Shown here: piece by piece, positions 18,700 through 26,045 of the stretch
Layout: each line of letters starts with the position of its first letter
Numbering within the stretch: the stretch's first letter is position 1
Notes under the pieces: generated by a model
What the model was told of the DNA's origin: nothing
The model's database searches: none
Seen by the model: only the letters and a program-made list of their open reading frames with translations
Program-made: the position numbers and the translations under genes
From: Roseibium algicola
GTDB lineage: Bacteria > Pseudomonadota > Alphaproteobacteria > Rhizobiales > Stappiaceae
DNA length: 64,000 bases
Direction: 5' to 3'
NCBI RefSeq assembly: GCF_001999245.1
Contig: NZ_CP019630.1
Coordinates: 5,299,001-5,363,000, forward strand

Positions 18700-19478
18700 T
18701 GGGGCTACTCGTCGATTACCTCATCGTTCTGGCGCTCACCTATGCGGCCATGGTTGCGGTCTATTTTGCGACCGGGTTCACAATGATCGCGATAAATGCC
18801 CGTCATCCTGACCGGCGGATCCAGAAACACCGTGACGGCATGAAACGACAGGCAGAGGAAATCCGTGCCTCCATGAAGGCGTTGGCGACATCTTCCGTCC
18901 TGCTGTCGTCCGGATATTTCGCTCAGACCCAGGGCTGGACGCTGTTCGCTCCGCTGGAACTCAGCTGGTGGTCGTTTCCGCTGATGTTCGCCGTTTGCTT
19001 CGTCCTGTTTGATGCCTGGTTCTATTGGGGGCACCGGATTCTTCACTGGCCGTCGCTCTACAAATTCCACGTACCTCATCACCGCTCGATCGCACCGACG
19101 GTCTGGAGCAACGACAGCTCGACCACGGTCGACACCCTGATCGAGCATTTTTTCTATTTTCTGGTCTGGTTCGTGCTGCCGGTGCCGGCCTTGAGCGTTT
19201 TTGCCCTGCGGTTGTTCGACCAGATTTCAGGCATGGTCGGCCATTCGGGCTTTGAATATTTCGCGTCCAAGTCGTCGCGATTCCCTTCGCCGCTGATTTG
19301 CACGACGTTCCATGATCTGCATCATTCGCAGTTTCACTACAATTACGGTAACTTCTTCTCGTTCTGGGACCGGATCTGCGGAACGGTGCATCCGAAGTAC
19401 GATGTGCTGGTACGGTCCATGGAAGAGACCGGGGAAATTCCGGATTCGGAAGAAACGAAAGTCAAGGCAACCGGGTAA
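18696..19478 (+). CDS. Sterol desaturase / fatty acid hydroxylase family protein, copy 2
   Basis: The second tandem paralogue, 260 residues. It keeps all histidine motifs at the same spacing: WFYWGHRILH, FHVPHH, HSGFEYF and FHDLHH, followed by YNYGNFFSFWDRICGTVHPKYD, a C-terminal region shared by all three copies. AGGA lies 6 bases before the ATG, and a second ATG follows at once (18699). The four-base overlap with copy 1 implies translational coupling. The divergence from copy 1, mainly at the N-terminus and outside the histidine regions, suggests an old duplication rather than a recent one. Confidence 0.88.
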   Translation: MMGLLVDYLIVLALTYAAMVAVYFATGFTMIAINARHPDRRIQKHRDGMKRQAEEIRASMKALATSSVLLSSGYFAQTQGWTLFAPLELSWWSFPLMFAVCFVLFDAWFYWGHRILHWPSLYKFHVPHHRSIAPTVWSNDSSTTVDTLIEHFFYFLVWFVLPVPALSVFALRLFDQISGMVGHSGFEYFASKSSRFPSPLICTTFHDLHHSQFHYNYGNFFSFWDRICGTVHPKYDVLVRSMEETGEIPDSEETKVKATG

Positions 19479-19534
19479 GCCCGCACAGTACTAACATGTG
19501 TCAGCCAACCGACCAAATGGATGTATGAAGAGAT

Positions 19535-20323
19535 ATGCTCGATCAGGCGCTGACGATATTGCTTGAATTCCTGCCGATTTACGCGGCGTGCTACGCTGTG
19601 AACGTGTTCCTGTATTTTGCGACCGGCTGGGTGCTGGTGAAGATACAGGACCGGCACCCGGAGCGGCGTATTCAGCAGAATCGGCGTGGTGAAAAGCGCA
19701 TGTGGAAGGAAATCCGGGCCAGCGTCTATTCGTTGACCGTGACCGCGGGCTGTCTTGCCGGCGGCATCTTCCTTTCGATGAAGGGCTGGACCCTGGTCGC
19801 GCCGCTGGAGCTGACCTGGTGGTCGGCAATCCTGATGTTTGTCGTTTCCATCCTAGCTTTCGACACCTGGTTCTACTGGGGCCACCGGTTCATGCACACG
19901 AAGGCGATGTACCGCTTTCATGCCGAGCATCACCGCTCGGTCGCGCCGACTGTCTGGAGTACCTATTCCGACGATCTGGTCGATGCCTTTGTCATGCAGA
20001 GTTATTATCTGTGGGCGGTCATCCTCCTGCCGATCCCGATCCCCGTGCTGATCGTTCACCGGCTTTGGGACCATTTCAATGGCACAATCGGCCATTCCGG
20101 TTTCGAATTCTGGGCGTCGCCGATGTCGCGTATGCCTTCGCCGATGGTCTGCGTGACTTTTCACGACCAGCACCATTCGCGCTTCCGCTACAATTACGCC
20201 AATTTCTTTTCGTTCTGGGACCGTGTCTGCGGCACCATCGACCCGAAGTACGATGAACAGGTCAAGGTGTTTGAACAGATGGGCGAAAAATCGGCTGCAA
20301 AGCCGGCGGCTCCCGGCGAATAG
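19535..20323 (+). CDS. Sterol desaturase / fatty acid hydroxylase family protein, copy 3
   Basis: The third tandem paralogue, 262 residues. Histidine clusters are WFYWGHRFMH, FHAEHH, HSGFEFW and FHDQHH. It differs from copies 1 and 2 in having TVWSTYSDDLVDAF where they have TVWSNDxxSxVDTL, and the C-terminal tail (SAAKPAAPGE) is unique. It is separated from copy 2 by 56 bases, so it may have its own ribosome loading; GAAGAG precedes the ATG. All ligand histidines are kept, so it is probably active. Substrate unknown. Confidence 0.88.
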   Translation: MLDQALTILLEFLPIYAACYAVNVFLYFATGWVLVKIQDRHPERRIQQNRRGEKRMWKEIRASVYSLTVTAGCLAGGIFLSMKGWTLVAPLELTWWSAILMFVVSILAFDTWFYWGHRFMHTKAMYRFHAEHHRSVAPTVWSTYSDDLVDAFVMQSYYLWAVILLPIPIPVLIVHRLWDHFNGTIGHSGFEFWASPMSRMPSPMVCVTFHDQHHSRFRYNYANFFSFWDRVCGTIDPKYDEQVKVFEQMGEKSAAKPAAPGE

Positions 20324-20425
20324 GGCTTTCCCTGGCCCGGCAGATTCCGTGATGGTTCACCCATGCATGGATTGAACTCGGCGTATTCAGGGACGGCTGG
20401 GACCAGTTAGAAGCGGGGCGACGGT

Positions 20426-20809
20426 TTGAAACATCTTTTGCTGGTGATGCTGGGCGGTGGTCTGGGGGCGGGCGGACGGCATCTGGTGTCGCTTGCGACG
20501 CTCCGTTTGTTTGGGCCGGGTTTTCCTGTCGGGACTCTTACTGTCAATGTCGTCGGCTCACTGGCCATGGGGCTTTTCATCGGTTGGCTGGTTCGCCATG
20601 AGACCGGCAACCTGCAGTCATTGCGCTATTTCGTGGCGACCGGCTTCCTCGGCGGCTTCACGACGTTCTCCGCGTTTTCGCTCGACACCTCAGTGCTATG
20701 GGAGCGCGGCGACACGCATCTGGCACTCGTGTATGTTCTTGCCTCTGTCGCCTTGTCCATTCTTGCCGTGTTTGCCGGACTGATGATCATGCGCCAGGTT
20801 GCAACTTAA
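20426..20809 (+). CDS. crcB: Fluoride efflux channel CrcB/Fluc
   Basis: CrcB exports fluoride through a dual-topology dimeric channel in the inner membrane. The 127-residue product has four hydrophobic helices, the conserved GAGGRH near the N-terminus, the NVVGS motif (TVNVVGSLAMG) and the phenylalanine-box region ATGFLGGFTTFSAFS. The start is a TTG (MKHLLLVMLGGGLGAGGR) because no ATG gives a complete first helix; GGGGCGA lies upstream. I looked for a fluoride riboswitch in the 100 bases before it and found no convincing one. It precedes rluC. Confidence 0.93.
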   Translation: MKHLLLVMLGGGLGAGGRHLVSLATLRLFGPGFPVGTLTVNVVGSLAMGLFIGWLVRHETGNLQSLRYFVATGFLGGFTTFSAFSLDTSVLWERGDTHLALVYVLASVALSILAVFAGLMIMRQVAT

Positions 20810-20932
20810 GAATTCCTTCCCTTTCGGGCCGATTCCGCCTATACGCTGCGGAACGAATTTTCCCCCCGCCTTGATGCAGGGGCGATGGATGCGCGTCACG
20901 GCGGCAGGCCGGATGCCGAATTTGAGAAAAAC

Positions 20933-21952
20933 ATGTCCGCGATTGAACAGAAACAAGTGTCCGCCGATGAGGCGGGCATGCGCCTCGACCGTTGGTTCAA
21001 GTCCCATTACCCGGGCCTTGGATTCGGTCATCTGCAGAAACTGCTGCGTACGGGGCAGGTCCGCGTCGACGGCAAGCGTGCCGAGACGAACACCCGTATC
21101 GCCAAGGGGCAGATGATCCGTATTCCACCTCTCGGGGTGGAACTTCCGGCGGACGACAAGAAGAATGCCAAGCCGAAATCCACCAAGCTGATTGCTGACG
21201 ACCGCAAGGCCATTGAGGACATGCTGCTGTTTGAAGACAGCCAGGTAATGGTGCTCAACAAGCCGGCAGGTCTTGCTGTTCAGGGCGGTTCAGGCCTCAA
21301 GCGCCACCTGGATGGCATGCTGGACGCCTATACCGACCGCAAGGGCAACAAGCCGCGTCTGGTGCACCGTCTTGACCGTGAGACCTCCGGCATCATTCTG
21401 GTTGCCCGTACGCGTCAGGCCGCGCAGGAACTGACAAAGGCCTTCCGTCACCGGAATACCCAAAAGATCTACTGGGCAATCCTGGCGGGTGTTCCGAAGC
21501 CGTTTCAGGGCCGCATTTCCACCTTCCTGGCCAGAAATGACGGCGAAGAACGCATGCAGATCGTTCGTCAGGGCGACGATGAGGCACAGCACGCCGTGTC
21601 GCTCTATTCCGTCTTCGAAAAGTCCGGCCAGAAGCTTTCCTGGGTGACGATGAAACCGGTGACGGGTCGAACGCACCAGTTGCGCGCACATGCGGCCCAT
21701 ATCGGCCATCCGATCATCGGTGACGACAAGTATTTCAATATCGAGAACTGGGAGCTGCCGGGTGGTATCCAGAACCGCCTGCATCTGCTGGCGCGCCGGA
21801 TCGTGATCCCGCATCCATCGGGCCATGGCACGATCGATGTTTCGGCACCGCTGCCGCCGCACATGCAGCAGACCTGGAATCTGCTTGGATTTGATGCAAC
21901 GGACTATGATCCGGAAGTGGATGATCCGGATGACGCGCTCAACAAGCGCTGA
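20933..21952 (+). CDS. rluC: Large-subunit rRNA pseudouridine synthase, RluC/RluD family
   Basis: The enzyme isomerises specific uridines of 23S rRNA to pseudouridine. The 339-residue product has an S4-like RNA-binding domain (EAGMRLDRWFKSHYPGL, about residues 10-65) and the catalytic domain with the active-site Asp in RLVHRLDRETSGI and GRTHQLRAHAAHIGHPI near the end. I chose the ATG at 20933 (MSAIEQKQVSADEAGMRL). An in-frame ATG 16 codons upstream would add a glycine/arginine-rich stretch not typical of the family. Whether the target is 955/2504/2580 (RluC) or 1911/1915/1917 (RluD) is not certain from sequence alone. Confidence 0.9.
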   Translation: MSAIEQKQVSADEAGMRLDRWFKSHYPGLGFGHLQKLLRTGQVRVDGKRAETNTRIAKGQMIRIPPLGVELPADDKKNAKPKSTKLIADDRKAIEDMLLFEDSQVMVLNKPAGLAVQGGSGLKRHLDGMLDAYTDRKGNKPRLVHRLDRETSGIILVARTRQAAQELTKAFRHRNTQKIYWAILAGVPKPFQGRISTFLARNDGEERMQIVRQGDDEAQHAVSLYSVFEKSGQKLSWVTMKPVTGRTHQLRAHAAHIGHPIIGDDKYFNIENWELPGGIQNRLHLLARRIVIPHPSGHGTIDVSAPLPPHMQQTWNLLGFDATDYDPEVDDPDDALNKR

Positions 21953-21978
21953 TAGCACTTCTCTGCTTTGCCAGAAGC

Positions 21979-22485
21979 CTAGCTGCCGGCGGCGGGATAG
22001 ACCTTCAGATTGAAGCTCTCGTCTTCCGCCGGTGGCTGAAAGTGGCTTGAGATCCGGTCGAACTCGGCCTCGGACACCGAGAACTCGTGCTTGCCGGCGG
22101 CATTGCGCTGGCGAAGCCGTTCCTTGCAGACCTCATCCGGCACATCGAGAAAATGAAGCTGATGCTTGCACTCGACCTTGTCGGCAATGGCGCGCATCCA
22201 TTGCCGGCTTTCTTTCGTGTTGGCATGAAAGTCCAGTACCACGGAAAGACCGCTTTCCAGCAGGGCAGCCACATGCGGCGCTATCGTTTTTCTCAAGAGT
22301 GACGAACAGCGGACAAAATCTGCGAGGCTGGACATCTGGTCAGCGTAGAGACCGGATAGCCAGACGTCCTCCCGCAGGAGAATGTTGCCGGGACGCTCGG
22401 CAAAGCGATCCGCCAATGTCGACTTGCCGGAAGCAACCTTGCCGCAAAACAGATGCAGAGTTGGAGCGTCGTCAGATCGTAGCAT
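21979..22485 (-). CDS. P-loop kinase-like ATP-binding protein (zeta/AAA_33 type)
   Basis: A 168-residue protein starting MLRSDDAPTLHLFCGKVASGKSTLA. The Walker A motif GKVASGKST is at about residues 15-23. A basic region follows (LREDVWLSGLYADQ), then a Walker-B-like strand ending VVLDFHAN and a LID-like arginine region (CKERLRQRN). This pattern fits the AAA_33 / zeta-toxin-like kinase group, which includes small-molecule kinases. No antitoxin gene lies beside it, so a toxin role is not supported. A longer in-frame start 23 codons upstream is possible but less like the family. It lies on the opposite strand to rluC and shares its strand with the small membrane gene upstream. Confidence 0.75.
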   Translation of the reverse strand: MLRSDDAPTLHLFCGKVASGKSTLADRFAERPGNILLREDVWLSGLYADQMSSLADFVRCSSLLRKTIAPHVAALLESGLSVVLDFHANTKESRQWMRAIADKVECKHQLHFLDVPDEVCKERLRQRNAAGKHEFSVSEAEFDRISSHFQPPAEDESFNLKVYPAAGS

Positions 22486-22531
22486 TTGAAGGGAGCTCGC
22501 TATCGGATGTTTGCAAACCTGGTGGACGTAA

Positions 22532-22702
22532 TCAAACGCCCTGAAACAGTGCACCCAGGATCACCGACGCAAAGGTGATGCACACAACTCCCGCCACCAG
22601 TTTCCAGGCATCCGAGCGTTTCTTGAGACCAGGCCAGCCAAGCGGTTTGATCACCTGGATCGCGGCAATCATGAACAGCAGCAACAGGATGATCTTGGTC
22701 AA
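22532..22702 (-). CDS. Small two-helix membrane protein (56 aa, TTG start)
   Basis: A short minus-strand reading frame begins with TTG at 22702, preceded by GGAG 9 bases upstream, with an in-frame TAG eight codons further up, and ends at TGA 22532. The product starts (M)TKIILLLLFMIAAIQVIKPL and continues with a polar linker (GWPGLKKRSDAWK) and a second hydrophobic segment (LVAGVVCITFASVILGALF). Two helices joined by a basic loop is a pattern seen in real small membrane proteins. I do not recognise the family. An ATG at codon 11 is an alternative start that would shorten the first helix. It ends 46 bases before the kinase-like gene start. Confidence 0.6.
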   Translation of the reverse strand: MTKIILLLLFMIAAIQVIKPLGWPGLKKRSDAWKLVAGVVCITFASVILGALFQGV

Positions 22703-22795
22703 GAAAAGCTCCGGGCGGGCAGGGCGCTATGCTGCAACGGCAGTTGCCAGATTGACGCCGTCAGACCAGAATCTACTGGCGGCCTCAAAACGATG

Positions 22796-22829
22796 AAACA
22801 TCCCGCTCTCGACTGAAAACGGGATGTTT
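22796..22829 (-). terminator. Probable terminator after the DUF2778 gene
   Basis: A perfect 10-bp inverted repeat (AAACATCCCG / CGGGATGTTT) with a 14-base loop lies 35 bases beyond the stop of the minus-strand DUF2778 gene. On that strand it is followed by CATCGTTTTG. The loop is long and the T tract imperfect, so confidence is moderate. Confidence 0.55.
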
Positions 22830-22864
22830 AGAAGGCATATCCAATCCGGCAGTTGCCTGCAAGG

Positions 22865-24154
22865 TCAGGCTCCGGTGCTCCGCTGAAGTTTTGCCATATA
22901 GGTCGGCAGCTTTTCCATCGACGGAACGACGATCAAGGTCTTTACGTGGCCGCGTTTGAATGCGTTCAGGAACTTGTTGTAGTCCTTGAAGGCAACACAG
23001 CCATGGGACCCGATGGAGCGGCGCAGCAGACGCGTATGGGTCAGCATGCCGTCACGGCCTTTCATGGCAGCACGGTCCTGCGGCAGCATGCGAATGGCCT
23101 CCACGCCATGGAAGCGCCGTTCGCGCATTCTCAAGTTGTAGATGTTGGGCGGCGTTGGGCCGAGCATCTTCACGTGCGAAAACTTCGGATTGTCCATCCG
23201 GTGTCCAATGCCGGAATGAGCCTCCAGCTTGGTGCCGTCCGGCATGTGAACGGTCGCGGCGCTGATGTCATAGACGGCGATCTTGCTGCCTGCACCGGGA
23301 AGTCCGGGCTTGGCGCTGCCGAACAATTTGCCGAGACCGCCGAACACTCCGTTTTCGTCTTCTTCGGGATTTCCTGGCGTTGCATAGGCCAGAACGGGAG
23401 ACGCTTGTTCAGGCTTTTCCCTGCCTTCAGAACGGTTTTCTGCAACCACAGGCGCGCTGCGGCGCGGCGGTTCGGGTTTCATGTCCGGGGTCGGCGGCAG
23501 AATAGCGCCGGGTTTGGCCGGATTACCTGCAGCCATGGCAATGTTCACGGCCGTCTGTTCAGGTTTTGCAGCAACATTCGTCTCTGCTTCAGCCGCGGTG
23601 CCGACGCTTTGTAACGCTGCGACTTCGACATTCGGCGCAGTGTCATCGGCTGCCGGTTCATCGAGCGCGGCAACACTTGTGGTTTCTGAAGCAGCTTGAT
23701 GGGCCAGAAGTGTCTGGGCGAGTTTCAGCCTTGCGAGCTTGGCGGCAAGGGCCACCTTCGCAGCCTTTTTAGCCTCAGCCTCGAGTGCCGCCGCTTCCGC
23801 CTTGAGGGCAGCTTCTGCTTTCGCAGCTATTGCTGCTGCCTGTTCAGCGGCTTTTTCCGCTGCAAGAGCGGCTTCCGCTTCGGCGCTTTGCCGTTTTTTC
23901 GTTGTCAGCGCTATCGGGGCCAGACCAAGAGAAGCTGTGGCAGGGGTTGTCTGCGCAAGCGTCAATTTCTCCTGCGGCTCAGTGCCGGCGGCGACAAAAT
24001 GAGACGGGGCGATCGAGGTTCCAAGAAAAGTGGCGGTTCCGGCCAAGCCGGATATCACCAAAGTTGCCCCCGCGAGGATCGTATAAAAAGTCCGGCTGGT
24101 CTTCCGGGATTTTGCTTGCCCCTTCAGGCCGACCTTTTGTTTCTTCTGAATCAT
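22865..24154 (-). CDS. DUF2778 (Tlde1-like) L,D-transpeptidase-fold protein with long alanine-rich linker
   Basis: The 429-residue protein has a basic N-terminus, one TM helix (about residues 23-47), then a long Ala/Glu/Lys-rich stretch (about 85-150) likely to be a helical spacer, a proline-rich region, and a C-terminal domain (about 290-420). That domain contains KIAVYDISAATVHMPDGTKL, SGIGHRMDNP and the catalytic motif SIGSHGCVAFKDY with its cysteine. This pattern is the DUF2778/Tlde1 domain, which in Salmonella Tlde1 is an L,D-transpeptidase/carboxypeptidase acting on peptidoglycan. In Rhizobiales such proteins are common and probably remodel the cell's own wall. The topology puts the enzyme in the periplasm. 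Confidence 0.82.
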   Translation of the reverse strand: MIQKKQKVGLKGQAKSRKTSRTFYTILAGATLVISGLAGTATFLGTSIAPSHFVAAGTEPQEKLTLAQTTPATASLGLAPIALTTKKRQSAEAEAALAAEKAAEQAAAIAAKAEAALKAEAAALEAEAKKAAKVALAAKLARLKLAQTLLAHQAASETTSVAALDEPAADDTAPNVEVAALQSVGTAAEAETNVAAKPEQTAVNIAMAAGNPAKPGAILPPTPDMKPEPPRRSAPVVAENRSEGREKPEQASPVLAYATPGNPEEDENGVFGGLGKLFGSAKPGLPGAGSKIAVYDISAATVHMPDGTKLEAHSGIGHRMDNPKFSHVKMLGPTPPNIYNLRMRERRFHGVEAIRMLPQDRAAMKGRDGMLTHTRLLRRSIGSHGCVAFKDYNKFLNAFKRGHVKTLIVVPSMEKLPTYMAKLQRSTGA

Positions 24155-24549
24155 TCAGACAAAACCACTCTGTTACGCCGGTCTTGTTCGACCGCGCTCC
24201 AAATTCGTATCCTTTGGTGACAATCTTGCCCCAAACGTTCATGCCCACCCGCCTGCGGCAGTATCGTCGATCATGGTAACCAAGTTCTTTACGATAAATA
24301 TGCAAGCGGCCAAGAGACCGGTAATCACTCTAAAGAGGCAATTTTCGGGCGGTTTTTCAAAATTGGCGATATCCAAAGATTGAACGTCAATTTGCCGCAG
24401 ACTGTGGAAGTCTTTGCCTATTGTTGAATTTACCAATCAATGACGTAGATGTCGGCAAAACTTCCAATCCGGCGCAGTGTCAAATGTGCTCTTGACCCCC
24501 GGGGGAAAACCCGGCACATGCGGGCTACTTTCCGTTCGCTTGGCACAGG
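24155..24549. other. AT-richer divergent intergenic region
   Basis: About 395 bases between the divergent starts of the DUF2778 gene and the HAD phosphatase gene, visibly richer in A/T than its surroundings. It should hold both promoters. Short minus-strand frames exist (for example one of 65 codons) but they have no ribosome binding site or recognisable product. A CCCCCGGGGG palindrome sits near 24496. I see no RNA gene. Confidence 0.5.
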
Positions 24550-24555
24550 ATGCCC

Positions 24556-25236
24556 ATGTATCTGATCATCTTCGACGTCGACGGCACGCTGGTGGACAGT
24601 CAGAAAACCATTTTGCAGGGCCTGCAGGTCGGTTTCGAGGCTGCGGGCCTGCCCATGCCTGACCGGGAAACGGCGCTCTCAATCGTCGGACGGTCGCTGG
24701 ACGAGGCTTTTCTGGATCTCGTTGGACCTGAACACCAGGACAAGATCCCGGTGATGTCCAACGCGTATAAACAGGCCAAGTGGTCCCGCAGGAGGGAAGG
24801 GCTGGATCTCGACCCGCTTTATCCGGGTGCTCGCGAGGCTATCATGCGGCTGAATGCGCGTGACGATGTCCTTCTTGGAATTGCCACCGGCAAAGCGATG
24901 CGTGGGGTCAAGCACATGCTGGATACCCATGATCTGCATGGACGCTTCGTGACTGTCCAGACAGCTGATACCTCACCCTCCAAGCCTCATCCGGACATGG
25001 TGCTGCGGGCAATGGCGGAGACCGGAGCGGACAGGACACGAACCATCATGATCGGTGATACCGGTTTTGACATGGCGATGGCCAAGGCCGCCGGCACACA
25101 TGCCTTGGGCGTTGCCTGGGGTTATCATGATCATGACCGGCTGAGTGCTGATGGTGCAGACAAGATCATCCAGACCTATGCCGAGCTGGATTTGGCACTT
25201 GGTGAACTTCTGGATTTCGACAAGGAAACAATCTGA
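24556..25236 (+). CDS. HAD-superfamily hydrolase, phosphoglycolate phosphatase-like
   Basis: A 226-residue HAD subfamily IA phosphatase. Motif I is FDVDGTLVDS (catalytic Asp pair), motif II GIATGK, motif III the Lys in SKPHPDM, and motif IV IGDTGFDMAMA, with a helical cap between motifs I and II. Substrate cannot be set from sequence; phosphoglycolate or a related sugar phosphate is typical. I prefer the ATG at 24556 because AGGA lies 5 bases before it; an ATG two codons upstream overlaps that AGGA. Its stop overlaps the start of the ATP12 gene, a pairing I recall as frequent in Rhizobiales. Confidence 0.9.
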   Translation: MYLIIFDVDGTLVDSQKTILQGLQVGFEAAGLPMPDRETALSIVGRSLDEAFLDLVGPEHQDKIPVMSNAYKQAKWSRRREGLDLDPLYPGAREAIMRLNARDDVLLGIATGKAMRGVKHMLDTHDLHGRFVTVQTADTSPSKPHPDMVLRAMAETGADRTRTIMIGDTGFDMAMAKAAGTHALGVAWGYHDHDRLSADGADKIIQTYAELDLALGELLDFDKETI

Positions 25237-26009
25237 TGCGCGACTTTCTTGAAACCTTGCAGGAAGATGCGGCCAAGGATCCGGAGCAGCGGGCGCGCGA
25301 ACTCTCCCGGCGCGAATTGCCTAAGCGTTTCTACAAGGAAGCAGCCCATGTTGCCGTGGACGGCGGTTTCGCGATCCATCTGGACGGAAGGCCCGTCAAG
25401 ACACCGGGCAAGGCGGCCTTGTTACTGCCGAGTGAGGCGCTTGCTGCAGCGGTTGCCGCCGAATGGCAGGCACAGCAGAAGGAAATCAATCCGGCCACTA
25501 TGCCGCTGACCCGGATTTCCAATTCAGCGCTTGATGCAGTCAGCATCCGGTTTGGCGAAGTGGCTGACGATATCACCCGGTTTGCCGGCAATGATGCGCT
25601 GTGCTACCGCGCGGACGATCCGCAAAGCCTTATCGACACCCAAAGGCGCTTGTGGGATCCTGTCGTGGACTGGGCAGGCGGGTTGCTCGGCGGCCGTTTC
25701 GTGCTGATCGAAGGTGTCATTCACGCTGCCCAGCCGGAAGCGCTGCTTGTCGCCTATCGGGCCCGAGTTTCCGACCTGACCCCGATGCGCCTCGCAGCGC
25801 TCCATACGATCACCAGCCTGACAGGCTCCGCGCTCCTGGGGCTTGGTCTGCTGGAAGACTACCTCGACGCCGATGCCGCCTGGACGGCCGCTCATGTGGA
25901 AGAGGACTTCAACATCGAGCGCTGGGGTGAAGACGCGGAAGCTGCTCTCGTCCGGGCCTACAAGCGCAAGGAATTCGACGCGGCGGTTCTGATCTTGCGT
26001 GAAGCGTAA
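25236..26009 (+). CDS. ATP12-family F1-ATPase assembly chaperone
   Basis: ATP12 binds the F1 alpha subunit and assists its assembly with beta in mitochondria and alphaproteobacteria. The 257-residue product has the conserved RFYKEAAHVAVDGGFAIHLDGRPVKTPGK, an AAEWQAQ-x-EINPATMPLTR segment, and the C-terminal domain with GALALLHTITSLTGSALL-like sequence (LAALHTITSLTGSALLGLGL). These are family-typical. It is translationally coupled to the upstream HAD gene by a one-base overlap and converges with mgtE after 36 bases. Confidence 0.93.
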   Translation: MRDFLETLQEDAAKDPEQRARELSRRELPKRFYKEAAHVAVDGGFAIHLDGRPVKTPGKAALLLPSEALAAAVAAEWQAQQKEINPATMPLTRISNSALDAVSIRFGEVADDITRFAGNDALCYRADDPQSLIDTQRRLWDPVVDWAGGLLGGRFVLIEGVIHAAQPEALLVAYRARVSDLTPMRLAALHTITSLTGSALLGLGLLEDYLDADAAWTAAHVEEDFNIERWGEDAEAALVRAYKRKEFDAAVLILREA

Positions 26010-26045
26010 CAATTTCCCTGCGATGTGGTGTGGAGCGTATTGGCT

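Noticed and set aside
20324..20425. A possible fluoride riboswitch before crcB (GTGATGGTTCACCC)
   Set aside because: Only the first conserved block is vaguely present; the later CTGATGxxTCCTAC-like block and the second stem are missing.
21979..22485. Kinase-like gene as a zeta-type toxin
   Set aside because: No antitoxin gene lies next to it, and related P-loop kinases are common in non-toxin roles.
23979..24305. A 108-codon minus-strand frame overlapping the start of the DUF2778 gene
   Set aside because: It overlaps a gene with a clear TM anchor and catalytic domain, and its sequence has no domain-like pattern.
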